The notes under the pieces: generated by a model
The model's database searches: none
Seen by the model: only the letters and a program-made list of their open reading frames with translations
Told to the model about the DNA's origin: nothing
Assembly: GCA_964466115.1 (NCBI GenBank)
Contig: CAYXMH010000003.1
Location: 124,001 to 188,000, forward strand
Length of the DNA: 64,000 bases
Source: Pseudolysobacter sp964466115
Lineage (GTDB): Bacteria; Pseudomonadota; Gammaproteobacteria; Xanthomonadales; Rhodanobacteraceae
Direction of reading: 5' to 3'
Translations under genes and position numbers: made by a program
Shown here: positions 26,477 through 35,355 of the stretch, piece after piece
Numbering within the stretch: the stretch's first letter is position 1
Layout of the letters: each line of letters begins with the position of its first letter

Positions 26477-26533
26477 GCTCGGGTTTATCCATTCACCCTT
26501 CGACAGGCTCAGGGCGAACGGATAAACCCGAGC
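26477..26533. repeat. R3 inverted repeat
   Basis: Perfect 14-bp arms GCTCGGGTTTATCC / GGATAAACCCGAGC around a core containing CCTTCGACAGGCTCAGGGCG, a short sequence that is widely dispersed in bacterial genomes. It directly follows the stop of the GNAT gene and could act as its terminator. Confidence 0.7.
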
Positions 26534-26567
26534 GCTTTGAGCTTTGCAGCACAGTATGCGGGTTCTC

Positions 26568-26650
26568 GTAGGCTGGCGCTGAACGCAGTGAAGCCCAGCA
26601 ATTTGTTCGCCGATCGCCGCTGGGCTTCACTGCGTTCAGCGCCAGCCTAC
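26568..26650. repeat. R1 palindromic element, copy 2
   Basis: Two perfect 32-nt inverted arms (26568-26599 and 26619-26650). Relative to copy 1 at 22617, the arms carry the same three changes on both sides (GGTTGG to GGCTGG, GAAG to GCAG, CCAAC to CCAGC). It lies between the convergent GNAT and YgjP-type genes, next to R3. Confidence 0.85.
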
Positions 26651-26688
26651 CAATAAATATTCCGATGCTTGCGACAATGAGATTGATG

Positions 26689-27450
26689 TCAAACGCTTTC
26701 AATCAACCGCGACAACTCTGCTTTCAATGCAAAGCCACGCAGCTTTAACCAATCGCGTTGATCTTGCCAGTTCGGGCACAGCGTTGCGACCAAGTTCCAA
26801 AAACGCGGTGAATGATCGCGAATGCGCAGATGGCAAAGCTCGTGGATCACGACGTATTTCAAAACTTCCGGTGGCGCCAATGCCAGCGCAAGATCGAGTG
26901 TGATGCTGTCGCGGCTGTCGAGACTGCCCCATAGGCTTTTTAATGGCTTGATGCGCACACCGGTTGGAACCTGTCCAAGCTCCGGCGTGTAACGGGCCAA
27001 CAAACGCGAAACATCGCGCCGCATCTGCGCCTGCAAAAACGTATTCAACAACGAACGCGCCGCTTCTAAGCTGCGTTTGTTGTGCGGTTTTGGCATGATC
27101 AGAAGCAGACGATCGTCACGCAATTCAATATGCGGGCACGGCCCATCACGCCAACTCAAGCGCGTGGTTTCACCGCGCAACGGAATCAGCGTTGGCTTGC
27201 CAGGTAACAGCGGCGGTGGACCTGCGTGTTCGAGTTGCAACTCGTCGAGCTTACGCTCCAGCCAATTGGCGTTCTTGCGTAAAAATGCGAACACTTGCGC
27301 CGGATGGGTGCGTTCCGGATACGACAGACGCGCACCGCTGGACGTTACCGTCAGGCGCAAGCGCCGTGCGCGCGGATGCGATGCGCGCAACACCTTGATG
27401 GTTTCACCGGTGGGCGTGGATAGTTCAAGATAATTGTTTTCGTCAGCCAT
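26689..27450 (-). CDS. YgjP-type (SprT-like) zinc metallopeptidase
   Basis: A 253-residue member of the DUF45/YgjP family. The zinc motif HELCHLRIRDHS gives His203, Glu204, His207 and a further His213, as expected for a minimal gluzincin-like fold, and the sequence ends with the FWNLVATLCPNW block shared with the family. Function in vivo is poorly known; proteolysis is likely but unproven. Divergent neighbours are absent; it is followed upstream by rdgC on the same strand with a 29-nt gap. Confidence 0.88.
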   Translation of the reverse strand: MADENNYLELSTPTGETIKVLRASHPRARRLRLTVTSSGARLSYPERTHPAQVFAFLRKNANWLERKLDELQLEHAGPPPLLPGKPTLIPLRGETTRLSWRDGPCPHIELRDDRLLLIMPKPHNKRSLEAARSLLNTFLQAQMRRDVSRLLARYTPELGQVPTGVRIKPLKSLWGSLDSRDSITLDLALALAPPEVLKYVVIHELCHLRIRDHSPRFWNLVATLCPNWQDQRDWLKLRGFALKAELSRLIESV

Positions 27451-27479
27451 TGCGTTCTACCTAAAACTCGGCAGAGGGT

Positions 27480-28397
27480 TTATTTCCGATCCATCGGCCG
27501 AGATAATCCAAACCATTTTTCGATGCGTGCCAAAAACGGCTCAAGTTCCAGCGTCATCAGAGCAAAACGCGCATCCAATTCAGCCGTATCGGAGTCGCGT
27601 TCGCTGTCATCCAATTCGTCCAACACAGAATCAAGAAAACGCAGCTTCCGGACGACTAAATCTTCGCCCAGAACAAAGCTTAAGCGTTCCTCAAAGGTTA
27701 ATCCGAGTTGGAACACGTGCTTGCCAGACTTAAGATGCTCACGCACCTCGTCGGTTTCAAGGTCTTGACGGCGGCAGCGAATTACGGCGCCGGATTCGCC
27801 CGGATCGCGCAGCTCACACTCATCGCCGAGACTTAAACCAGGGGGTAGCTTGCCACGCTTTAACCAGTCCGTCATGTGGCTTTTTGGCGACGTTTCGGCC
27901 GTTAAAGGGACGGCCGGAAACGTGCCTAAAGCGCTGCGAATTTCGCTCACCGCGGCCTCTGCGGCCTTGCTGCTGGCCGTGTCCAGCACCAGCCAGCCGT
28001 TTTTGCTGTCGAGGTAAGCAAACAGCCTAGACGTGCGCACAAAGGCCCGCGGCAGCAGATCGGTGATGACCTCATCTTTCAATTGTTTACGTTCTCGACC
28101 GCCGACCTGGCGACCGGTTTTTTTAACAATTGCATCGACCTTTACCGCCACCGCTTCGTTAACTACCTGGCTGGGAAGCAATTTGTCTTCACTCCCCAGC
28201 GCTAACAGCGAAAATGCCCCAACTTGATGCAGCAAAACCTCTTCGTTTCGGCCGAGCGGCGAGACAAAACCGCGGGTACCAAGCTCCAACGGTCCGCAGG
28301 CGCGCAAGCGGGCCGCTTCGAGCTTTTTTCCCAAGGATTTGAGGCTGACGGCGGTGCGTTCAGAAAAACGAAACAACGTTAAATTGCGAAACCACAT
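27480..28397 (-). CDS. rdgC: recombination-associated protein RdgC
   Basis: A 305-residue DNA-binding protein that forms a ring dimer around duplex DNA and restrains RecA. The family start MWFRNLTLFRF is present, as are the FVSPLGR block near residues 44-50 and the C-terminal LTFEERLSFVLGEDLVVRKLRFLD segment. I chose the ATG at 28397; a TTG at 28415 would add six residues. The upstream gap to ttcA (28398-28494) is strongly AT-rich and should hold the promoter. Confidence 0.94.
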   Translation of the reverse strand: MWFRNLTLFRFSERTAVSLKSLGKKLEAARLRACGPLELGTRGFVSPLGRNEEVLLHQVGAFSLLALGSEDKLLPSQVVNEAVAVKVDAIVKKTGRQVGGRERKQLKDEVITDLLPRAFVRTSRLFAYLDSKNGWLVLDTASSKAAEAAVSEIRSALGTFPAVPLTAETSPKSHMTDWLKRGKLPPGLSLGDECELRDPGESGAVIRCRRQDLETDEVREHLKSGKHVFQLGLTFEERLSFVLGEDLVVRKLRFLDSVLDELDDSERDSDTAELDARFALMTLELEPFLARIEKWFGLSRPMDRK

Positions 28398-28494
28398 AGG
28401 TCTACTATTCGACAAGTTAGAGGGAGGAAAAATCCGGGTGGGACTAAATATAATAACTTATTGATTTTATAATCAAATTATAATTACTGATTCT

Positions 28495-29364
28495 CTAAAA
28501 ATCGTCGTTATCCATATTGATTTCAGGATCAGATAACCAATCCGCGTGTGACAGCCGTTTGGCGGAAGCATTAGCGCCTAGCGCAGCGAAATCGAACAGA
28601 GTGCGGTCGGCTAAATGCGAAGGCGTAATGTCGGTCAACGCCCGTGCGATGTTTTCCACCCGACCGGGATATTGGCGATCCCATTCCTGCAGCATCGTTT
28701 TAATCGACTGGCGCTGCAACGTTTCCTGCGAACCGCATAAGTCGCACGGAATGATCGGGAAATTTCTGACGTCGGCATACGCTGCCAAATCGGCTTCCTT
28801 GCAATAGACCAGTGGGCGAATCACCACATGCCGTCCATCGTCGGACTGCAGCTTTGGTGGCATGGACTTTATTTTCGAGTGATAAAACAGATTCAGAAAT
28901 AAGGTTTCCACCAAGTCATCGCGATGGTGTCCCAAGGCGATTTTCGTAACACCGGTGCGCTGCGCGTAATCGTACAAAGCCCCGCGGCGCAAGCGCGAAC
29001 ACAAACCACACATGGTTTTGCCTTCAGGGATCACGCGCTTAACGACACTGTAGGTGTCTTGTTCGATGATGTGAAAGGGCACACCCAGGCTGCGCAGATA
29101 ATCCGGCAGCACGTGTTCCGGAAAACCCGGGTGTTTTTGATCGAGATTGACGGCAATCAAATCGAATTCGACCGGTGCCTTGGTTTTCAGCGCCAGCAAA
29201 ATATCGAGTAGGGCATAGGAATCTTTGCCCCCGGAAAGGCACACCATTACCCGGTCGCCTTGCTCGATCATATTAAAATCGGCAATCGCCTGCCCCACCT
29301 GCCGGCGCAGGCGTTTGGCCAGTTTATTGGCGTTGAATTCGAGTTTGCGCAGCGGGGCGGTCAT
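28495..29364 (-). CDS. ttcA: tRNA 2-thiocytidine(32) synthetase
   Basis: A 289-residue PP-loop enzyme that thiolates cytidine-32 of certain tRNAs using ATP and a 4Fe-4S cluster. The PP-loop SGGKDS is at 44-49, with Cys119-x2-Cys122 in CGLCSRLRRG and a second pair Cys207/Cys210 in IPCDLCGSQ. The length is typical. Start set at the ATG at 29364, which gives the family N-terminus MTAPLRKLEFNANKLAKRL; a longer frame to 29424 has no such match. It is divergent from the small DUF465 gene. Confidence 0.95.
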   Translation of the reverse strand: MTAPLRKLEFNANKLAKRLRRQVGQAIADFNMIEQGDRVMVCLSGGKDSYALLDILLALKTKAPVEFDLIAVNLDQKHPGFPEHVLPDYLRSLGVPFHIIEQDTYSVVKRVIPEGKTMCGLCSRLRRGALYDYAQRTGVTKIALGHHRDDLVETLFLNLFYHSKIKSMPPKLQSDDGRHVVIRPLVYCKEADLAAYADVRNFPIIPCDLCGSQETLQRQSIKTMLQEWDRQYPGRVENIARALTDITPSHLADRTLFDFAALGANASAKRLSHADWLSDPEINMDNDDF

Positions 29365-29499
29365 GGGTGCAATCTTGGATGGCGAACGGTTTGGCTTATT
29401 GTAGGGCCGAACGGCTCCGCACACACGCGATTAGCGCCCGGCTACAACAAGACTGGCAACAAAGGTACACTCGGCGGGGACCCTCAACCGAGTCATTCC

Positions 29500-29706
29500 G
29501 TGAATTGGATCGATCCCGCCGAGATTGCCCGCCAATTGGTCGAGCTTAAGCTCGAACACCGCGATTTGGACGAGATCATCGCCCGGCTATCGGCCGACCC
29601 ACGCTGCGACGAGGTGCAGCTGAAGCGACTGAAAAAACGCAAACTGCGCATTAAGGATATGGTCGCTTATTTGGAGAATAAGTTGATTCCGGATTGGGAT
29701 GCGTAG
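29500..29706 (+). CDS. small YdcH/DUF465-family protein
   Basis: A 68-residue, highly charged coiled-coil-like protein with the family sequence LKLEHRDLDEIIARLSADP, then LKRLKKRKLRIKDMV. Function is unknown in the family. The start is GTG at 29500 (VNWIDPAEIARQL); the frame opens earlier, but the upstream residues do not match the family. Confidence 0.82.
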   Translation: MNWIDPAEIARQLVELKLEHRDLDEIIARLSADPRCDEVQLKRLKKRKLRIKDMVAYLENKLIPDWDA

Positions 29707-29729
29707 TGGTTCATGTGTTGGATTGGCGT

Positions 29730-30698
29730 CTAGGTATAACCGCTCAACGCCAATTGCAACAAGCATTTCATCTCTTCGCGCAACGGTAAGGGGGTAACGA
29801 CCTCGGCATCGGGTCCGTACTTCAGGACATCCATCAACAACTCGCGCGAATTGCTGTACGGCAATTTCAATTCGTAGCGGCCATCGTTTAGCCATACGCC
29901 CTGTTGTTGCGAATGCCAATGTTCATCGGCGACCCAGCGCGCCGCATGAGGTGAGAATCGAATCGTCGCCCACGCTTTCGGAGGGCCGGAAAAAATGCCG
30001 TAACTGGCGGCCAGATGCGCGTTCAATTCTTGGTCATCGCGATCGAGCGCAATGCTATCGAGCACCTGCATATCGCGCATGCGATCTAGCGCAAAGCTGC
30101 GCAAACCTTCGCGGCCGTGGTCCCAAGCGTCGAGATACCAATTGTCGCGGTAGTGGGCGAGTCGTTGTGGGGATACTTCGCGCAAGGTGTCGTCGTTGGT
30201 GGAACGGGCGCGATAGCGAAAATTTAGACGTCTGCGCCCGAGCACGGCGCTGGCGACGGTACGAAACGTTGCTTCATCGAGTTTGCGCACGCCGCTGGCG
30301 ATAACCCGAATGCGCTCGATCGGTAAACGCGCACCGCTGGACTGGTCCGATAACAGCTTTTCGATGCGGGATTTGAACGGAGCCAAAGCGCCGGCCAGTA
30401 CACCGGGCCCGGTGCGTCCAATCAGTTCGTTCAATGCGAGCAGGGCTTGCAGCTCTTCGCTGGTTAGCCAAAGCCCAGGCAGTTCAAAACGCTGCGCGTC
30501 GTTGGCGGCATAATGGATTGCGTGTTGTTCGCTGTCCGATTCGATTGGCGCGCCGAGCGCATCGCGCAAAAACGCGATATCGCGATACAGTGTCGCGCGC
30601 GAGCAGGCAAGCTCGTCTTTAAGGCGCGTCAGCGTTACCGGATAGCGCGCGTCTTTAAGAATGCGGTGCAGCGTCAATATGCGTTCGTAGCGGTCCAT
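29730..30698 (-). CDS. WYL-domain transcriptional regulator
   Basis: A 322-residue regulator with an N-terminal HTH_11/DeoR-like winged helix (YERILTLHRILKDARYPVTL, then CSRATLYRDIAFLRD) and a WYL domain in the middle (RDNWYLDAWDHGREGLRSF). The WYL domain commonly binds a nucleotide or nucleic-acid ligand and controls DNA-damage or defence genes. There are no defence genes alongside, so the target is open. AGCAGG precedes the ATG at 30698. It is divergent from the molybdoenzyme operon, which it could control. Confidence 0.88.
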   Translation of the reverse strand: MDRYERILTLHRILKDARYPVTLTRLKDELACSRATLYRDIAFLRDALGAPIESDSEQHAIHYAANDAQRFELPGLWLTSEELQALLALNELIGRTGPGVLAGALAPFKSRIEKLLSDQSSGARLPIERIRVIASGVRKLDEATFRTVASAVLGRRRLNFRYRARSTNDDTLREVSPQRLAHYRDNWYLDAWDHGREGLRSFALDRMRDMQVLDSIALDRDDQELNAHLAASYGIFSGPPKAWATIRFSPHAARWVADEHWHSQQQGVWLNDGRYELKLPYSNSRELLMDVLKYGPDAEVVTPLPLREEMKCLLQLALSGYT

Positions 30699-30751
30699 CC
30701 TGCTATTGTGCATCAATCGCAGCGGGCGCGTGTACGGTATTATGAGCGCTG

Positions 30752-30810
30752 GTAGGGTGGGCCTTGGCCCACTGGGCATCGCGCATTCGGTGGGCTAAAG
30801 CCCACCCTAC
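30752..30810. repeat. R2 palindromic element, copy 1
   Basis: Inverted arms of about 21 nt: left GTAGGGTGGGCCTTGGCCC, right GGGCTAAAGCCCACCCTAC, with two mismatches. Each arm is itself palindromic (GGGCTNNAGCCC), so a cruciform or two hairpins can form. It is 12 nt upstream of the molybdoenzyme start codon at 30823. Confidence 0.85.
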
Positions 30811-30822
30811 AATTTGGGGATT

Positions 30823-33585
30823 ATGAACGAACCGATCGTCCAGTATTCCGAAAAAACCGGCGACGAGGTTAAAACCACGACGTGCTACATGTGCGCGTGC
30901 CGATGCGGCATCAACGTTCATATAAAAGACGGTCGCATCCGCTATATCGAAGGCAACCGTACACATCCGGTTAACAAAGGCGTGCTGTGCGCGAAAGGCT
31001 CCGCCGGAATCATGCAGCATTACTCGCCGGCGCGTTTGCGTGCACCGTTGCTGCGCGTGGGTGAGCGCGGTAGCGGACAGTTTAAGGAAATTTCGTGGGA
31101 TGAAGCGTTGGCGTTGGCCACGAATTGGCTCTCCCATATCCGCGAAACCGACCCGAACCGATTGGCGTTTTTTACCGGTCGCGATCAATCGCAGGCACTG
31201 ACCGGTTGGTGGGCGCAGCAATTTGGAACAGTGAACTATGCCGCGCACGGCGGCTTCTGCTCGGTCAATATGGCGGCGGCCGGTTTGTATACGATTGGCG
31301 GATCGTTCTGGGAATTCGGTGAACCGGATTGGGAACATTGCAAATATTTGATGATGTTCGGGGTGGCCGAGGACCACGATTCCAACCCGATCAAGTTGGG
31401 GCTTGGCCAACTGAAAGGCCGAGGTGCAAAAATCGTCGCGATCAATCCCGTGCAAACCGGGTATGCCGCGATTGCGGATGAGTGGATTGGGGTTCGGCCG
31501 GGCACCGATGGCTTGTTGATTGGGGCGTTGATCCACGAATTGCTGCGTACCGATCAAATCGATTTTGATTATCTGGTGCGTTACACCAATGCGCATTGGT
31601 TGGTGATACGCAATCCCGGTGCCGCGGATGACGGGTTGTTCGCGCGCGATGCGGCGGGAAATCCGTTGTGTTGGGAGCGCGGCGCCGATCGCCTGGTGTC
31701 TGCGCTGACAACCGATATTCACCCAGTCATCGCCGGAGAGTATCGATTGCCCGACGGCCGCAAGGCCATACCCTCGTTTCAATTGTTGGCCGAACGCTAT
31801 CTCGATGCACAATACGCACCCGCCACGGTGTCGCAACGCACCGGAATTGCTGCCGATACGATTCAACGTCTCGCCGCCGAAATCGCTGAGGTGGCGTTTA
31901 AGCAAGAAATTCGTCTGCCGATTCGATGGACCGATTGGACGGGTCGTGAACACGATGAGATGATCGGCCGCCCGGTCGCATTCCACGCCATGCGCGGCAT
32001 TTCGGCGCATTCGAACGGTTTCCACACCTGTCGAATGCTGCATGTATTACAAATGTTGTTGGGCGCAATCGATACCCCGGGCTCGTTTCGATATCAGCCT
32101 CCGTTTCCAAAGCCCATTCCGCCAGCGAATCGTCCTGGACGAACACGCCAAAGCAACGGCGCATTAAATGCAGCGCCATTGGGCTTTGTTAACGGCCCCG
32201 AGGATTTGCTCATCGATGCTCACGGCGCACCGCAACGCATCGATAAAGCGTTTTCCTGGGAATACCCGTTGGCCGTGCACGGCATGTTGCATACCGTCAT
32301 TCGCAACGCCTGGGCTGGCGATCCCTACCCCATCGATACGCTGTTTCTGTTTATGGCGAACATGAGTTGGAACTCGGCCATGAACACCGGTGAAACCCAA
32401 CGCTGGTTAACCGATAAAGACGCCCAAACCGGTGAATACAAAATCCCGCATATCATTTATTCGGATGCCTATTCATCGGAGATGGTGGCGTATGCCGATC
32501 TGGTACTTCCCGATACCACGTATTTGGAACGCTACGATTGCATCTCCTTACTTGATCGCCCCATATCCGATGCCAACGGCGCAGCCGATTCAATCCGACA
32601 ACCGATTTTCGCGCCCGATCGCGATGTGCGCCCGTTTCAAAGTGTGCTGCTCGATATCGGTGCCCGGCTGAGATTGCCCAATATGGTTAATGCGGATGGC
32701 TCACCGACCTATCCCGGCGGTTTCCCACAATATATGGCGCAACACGAACGCGCCCCGGGTATCGGATTGCTGGCCGGTTGGCGTGGTGCCGATGGCGGCA
32801 AGCAAGGTATCGGCGAACCCAATCCCGAACAATTGCAAAACTACGCAGACAACAATTGCTTTTGGCATCACCCCATTCCGGAATCGGCGCGCTACTACAA
32901 AATGGCCAATCGCGATTATTTGGCATGGGCGAAAGGCCTGGGCTTTATCGCTTCTACCGAATCGATTGTGCTGCAACTGTATTCGGAAACGTTGCAAAAA
33001 TTTCGACTGGCGGCACAAGGGCATGGAATCAACCAACCGCCAGAAAAAGATCGCGCGCGCGTGGCAAAATATTTCGATCCTTTGCCATTATGGTACGAAC
33101 CGTTTGAGTGGAGCGGAATCGATCAGTCGCGGTATCCGCTGTCGGCGCTGACGCAGCGGCCGATGTTCATGTATCACAGTTGGGGTTCGCAAAACCGCTG
33201 GTTGCGGCAGATTGCGACACGGAATTTCTTGTATGTGCATCCGGACACGGCGGTGCTATACGATATTCCAGATGGCGCCGACGCGTGGCTGGAATCGCAT
33301 TTGGGACGCATGCGCGTGCCGGTAAAATGGCATGCTGGGGTGGAACCCGGTACGGTTTGGACCTGGAACGCCATCGGTAAAAAAAAGGCGGCGTGGAAAT
33401 TGGCGAGCGATGCCCCCGAAAGCAGCAAGGGTTTTTTGTTGAATCATTTAATTTCGGATGAATTGCCGTCACCAAAAATGAAAACCCGCGACGCAACGCT
33501 TGAAAACTATGCGAATGCCGACCCCGTCACCGGGCAGGCGGCTTGGTTTGATTTGCGTGTGCGCATTGAAAAGGCAACCGCATGA
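30823..33585 (+). CDS. molybdopterin oxidoreductase large subunit, SoeA-like
   Basis: A 920-residue catalytic subunit of the DMSO-reductase superfamily. An N-terminal 4Fe-4S site is formed by Cys21, Cys24, Cys28 and Cys56 (CYMCACRCG, then VLCAKG), and Cys144 in GGFCSVNMAA is the likely molybdenum ligand. No Tat signal is present, so the enzyme should stay in the cytoplasm, as in sulfite dehydrogenase SoeABC and unlike periplasmic DMSO or polysulfide reductases. With the ferredoxin-like and membrane subunits that follow, it forms a complete three-subunit complex. Sulfite oxidation with electron transfer to quinone is the best guess by resemblance, not proven. Start ATG at 30823 behind TTGGGGA; it overlaps the next gene by 4 nt. 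Confidence 0.87.
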   Translation: MNEPIVQYSEKTGDEVKTTTCYMCACRCGINVHIKDGRIRYIEGNRTHPVNKGVLCAKGSAGIMQHYSPARLRAPLLRVGERGSGQFKEISWDEALALATNWLSHIRETDPNRLAFFTGRDQSQALTGWWAQQFGTVNYAAHGGFCSVNMAAAGLYTIGGSFWEFGEPDWEHCKYLMMFGVAEDHDSNPIKLGLGQLKGRGAKIVAINPVQTGYAAIADEWIGVRPGTDGLLIGALIHELLRTDQIDFDYLVRYTNAHWLVIRNPGAADDGLFARDAAGNPLCWERGADRLVSALTTDIHPVIAGEYRLPDGRKAIPSFQLLAERYLDAQYAPATVSQRTGIAADTIQRLAAEIAEVAFKQEIRLPIRWTDWTGREHDEMIGRPVAFHAMRGISAHSNGFHTCRMLHVLQMLLGAIDTPGSFRYQPPFPKPIPPANRPGRTRQSNGALNAAPLGFVNGPEDLLIDAHGAPQRIDKAFSWEYPLAVHGMLHTVIRNAWAGDPYPIDTLFLFMANMSWNSAMNTGETQRWLTDKDAQTGEYKIPHIIYSDAYSSEMVAYADLVLPDTTYLERYDCISLLDRPISDANGAADSIRQPIFAPDRDVRPFQSVLLDIGARLRLPNMVNADGSPTYPGGFPQYMAQHERAPGIGLLAGWRGADGGKQGIGEPNPEQLQNYADNNCFWHHPIPESARYYKMANRDYLAWAKGLGFIASTESIVLQLYSETLQKFRLAAQGHGINQPPEKDRARVAKYFDPLPLWYEPFEWSGIDQSRYPLSALTQRPMFMYHSWGSQNRWLRQIATRNFLYVHPDTAVLYDIPDGADAWLESHLGRMRVPVKWHAGVEPGTVWTWNAIGKKKAAWKLASDAPESSKGFLLNHLISDELPSPKMKTRDATLENYANADPVTGQAAWFDLRVRIEKATA

Positions 33586-34367
33586 CGTCATTGCCCACGC
33601 CATCCGCGAAGAAGCTGGGTCTGGTCATTGATCTCGATATCTGCGTCGGCTGCCATGCGTGCGCGGTTGCCTGCAAGGAGTGGAACGATGGCGGTCAATT
33701 TGGGCCGCTGCCGGATGAAAATCCGTATGCGAAGGAACCGTTTGGCGTTTGGTTTAATCGCGTGCATACCTACGAGGTAGAGCAGACCTCCGGATCTTCG
33801 TGCGGACATAACCCTTCCGGCGAGCAAACACCGAAAGCGCGGCACATGACGGTCCATTTTCCCCGCTCTTGTTTGCATTGCGAGACACCCGATTGCGTTA
33901 CCGTTTGCCCAACCGGCGCGAGCTATAAACGCGCTGAGGACGGCATCGTTTTGGTCGATGAGGACAAATGCATCGGCTGCAAGTTGTGCTCGTGGGCTTG
34001 CCCGTATGGTGCGCGCGAATACAGTGAGGTGCGCGGCGTAATGCAAAAATGCACTTTGTGTGTCGATCGGATTTACAACGAAAGCCTGGCGCAGGAGGAC
34101 CGGCAACCGGCGTGCGTCATGGCGTGCCCAACGCGCGCGCGCCATTTTGGCGATTTGGGCGATTCGGACTCGGCGGTGTCGCAGCTGGTAGCAAAGCGAA
34201 ACGGTTACGCTTTAATGCCGGAGTTGGGTTATCAGCCCGTGAATCGCTATTTGCCGCCGCGCGAGCGGCGTGACCATGCGACGCCGCGACTTGCCGCGCC
34301 CGAAACCGTTGATACAGTGCAACTGCCCCCGGTCATGCGTTGGATAGATAAGCTCTTGTCGCGTTGA
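33582..34367 (+). CDS. iron-sulfur electron-transfer subunit, SoeB-like
   Basis: A 261-residue ferredoxin-type subunit with four 4Fe-4S motifs: CVGCHACAVACKEW at 21-34, CLHCETPDCVTVCPTG, CIGCKLCSWACPYG, and a last set using CTLCVDR and CVMACPTRARHFGD. It wires the molybdenum subunit to the membrane anchor. ATG overlaps the stop of the large subunit (ATGA). It belongs to the DmsB/NrfC-type family, and the pairing with a SoeA-like protein suggests the SoeABC complex. Confidence 0.9.
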   Translation: MTSLPTPSAKKLGLVIDLDICVGCHACAVACKEWNDGGQFGPLPDENPYAKEPFGVWFNRVHTYEVEQTSGSSCGHNPSGEQTPKARHMTVHFPRSCLHCETPDCVTVCPTGASYKRAEDGIVLVDEDKCIGCKLCSWACPYGAREYSEVRGVMQKCTLCVDRIYNESLAQEDRQPACVMACPTRARHFGDLGDSDSAVSQLVAKRNGYALMPELGYQPVNRYLPPRERRDHATPRLAAPETVDTVQLPPVMRWIDKLLSR

Positions 34368-34394
34368 TCTCCCAACCCTTACCTCGAAGCCAAA

Positions 34395-35330
34395 ATGAAC
34401 CCCGCCTTTTCCGTCATTTTTTTTACGAGCAGCTCCGGGGCTGGTTATGGCTTATGGTTTCTACTTGGGATGGCCGCTCTTCTTGCCCCGGCCGCACTAA
34501 ACAAGACCGAAGGATTAATTGCGCTGGCGCTCGGGTTCGTCTTGGTCAGTTTGGGGTTGCTGTCTTCGTTTCTGCATTTGGGGCACCCTGAGCGCGCCTG
34601 GCGGGCGTTCAGTCAGTGGCGCAGCTCTTGGCTATCGCGCGAAGGGGTCGCTTCGGTCGTCTGCTATGTGCCGGCGATGGGTCTTGGTCTATGTCTTCTC
34701 TACGCAAACACCGGAATCGGGATGCGTCTATTTGGTGCGTGGCTGGCGCTGGGCGCATGGATCACCGTGTATTGCACGGCGCGCATTTATACGTCGCTAA
34801 AAACCGTACGTGCCTGGCACAACGCGTATGTGCTGCCGGGTTATTTGCTTATTGGTTTGATGAACGGCGCCCTGTGGCTCTGGGCGATCAGCGCCGGTTT
34901 CGGCGCTACTTTGTCCTACCTCGGTGCTTTATCACAGCTGCTTTTGATCGGATTGGCGCTCAGCAGTAAATGGATGTATTGGCGATTCATTGCCACTGCC
35001 AAACCCGTCTCATCCATCGCGACGGCCACTGGGCTCGGGCATTTGGGTAGCGTGAAAAGTTTTGCAGCGCCACACACCGAAGAAAATTATTTGCTTAGGG
35101 AAATGGGTTTTGTGCTCGGCCGCAAACACGCAGCGGCTTTGCGTCGCTGGAGCATCGCCCTGGCGTTTTTTGCTCCCGCGACACTGCTGTGCTTGGCGCT
35201 TTTGTTGCCTGCGTTAAATCCACTGCTGGCCATCTTCGCGGCCTCACTTGCCAGCGTTGGCGTCGTGGTCGAGCGTTGGTTATTTTTTGCGCAAGCGCGG
35301 CATGTGGTTACGCTGTATTACGGTGCTTAA
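34395..35330 (+). CDS. membrane anchor subunit, DmsC/SoeC family
   Basis: A 311-residue, very hydrophobic protein with about eight membrane helices, the DmsC-type anchor that exchanges electrons with the quinone pool. LSSFLHLGHPERAWRAFSQW is a family-specific block in the first half. It lies 27 nt after the iron-sulfur subunit and completes the operon. No assembly chaperone (TorD/DmsD type) is encoded in the window, which is consistent with a cytoplasmic, non-Tat enzyme. Confidence 0.87.
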   Translation: MNPAFSVIFFTSSSGAGYGLWFLLGMAALLAPAALNKTEGLIALALGFVLVSLGLLSSFLHLGHPERAWRAFSQWRSSWLSREGVASVVCYVPAMGLGLCLLYANTGIGMRLFGAWLALGAWITVYCTARIYTSLKTVRAWHNAYVLPGYLLIGLMNGALWLWAISAGFGATLSYLGALSQLLLIGLALSSKWMYWRFIATAKPVSSIATATGLGHLGSVKSFAAPHTEENYLLREMGFVLGRKHAAALRRWSIALAFFAPATLLCLALLLPALNPLLAIFAASLASVGVVVERWLFFAQARHVVTLYYGA

Positions 35331-35355
35331 GTCCCGTTCCATTCAGTCTTAAGGT

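Noticed and set aside
22617..26650. R1 repeats as a CRISPR array
   Set aside because: Only two copies about 4 kb apart, each an inverted palindrome rather than direct repeats with regular spacers.
30703..32043. 446-codon frame on the minus strand inside the molybdoenzyme gene
   Set aside because: It is fully antisense to a well-recognised gene, has no ribosome site and no family resemblance. It is a by-product of codon bias.
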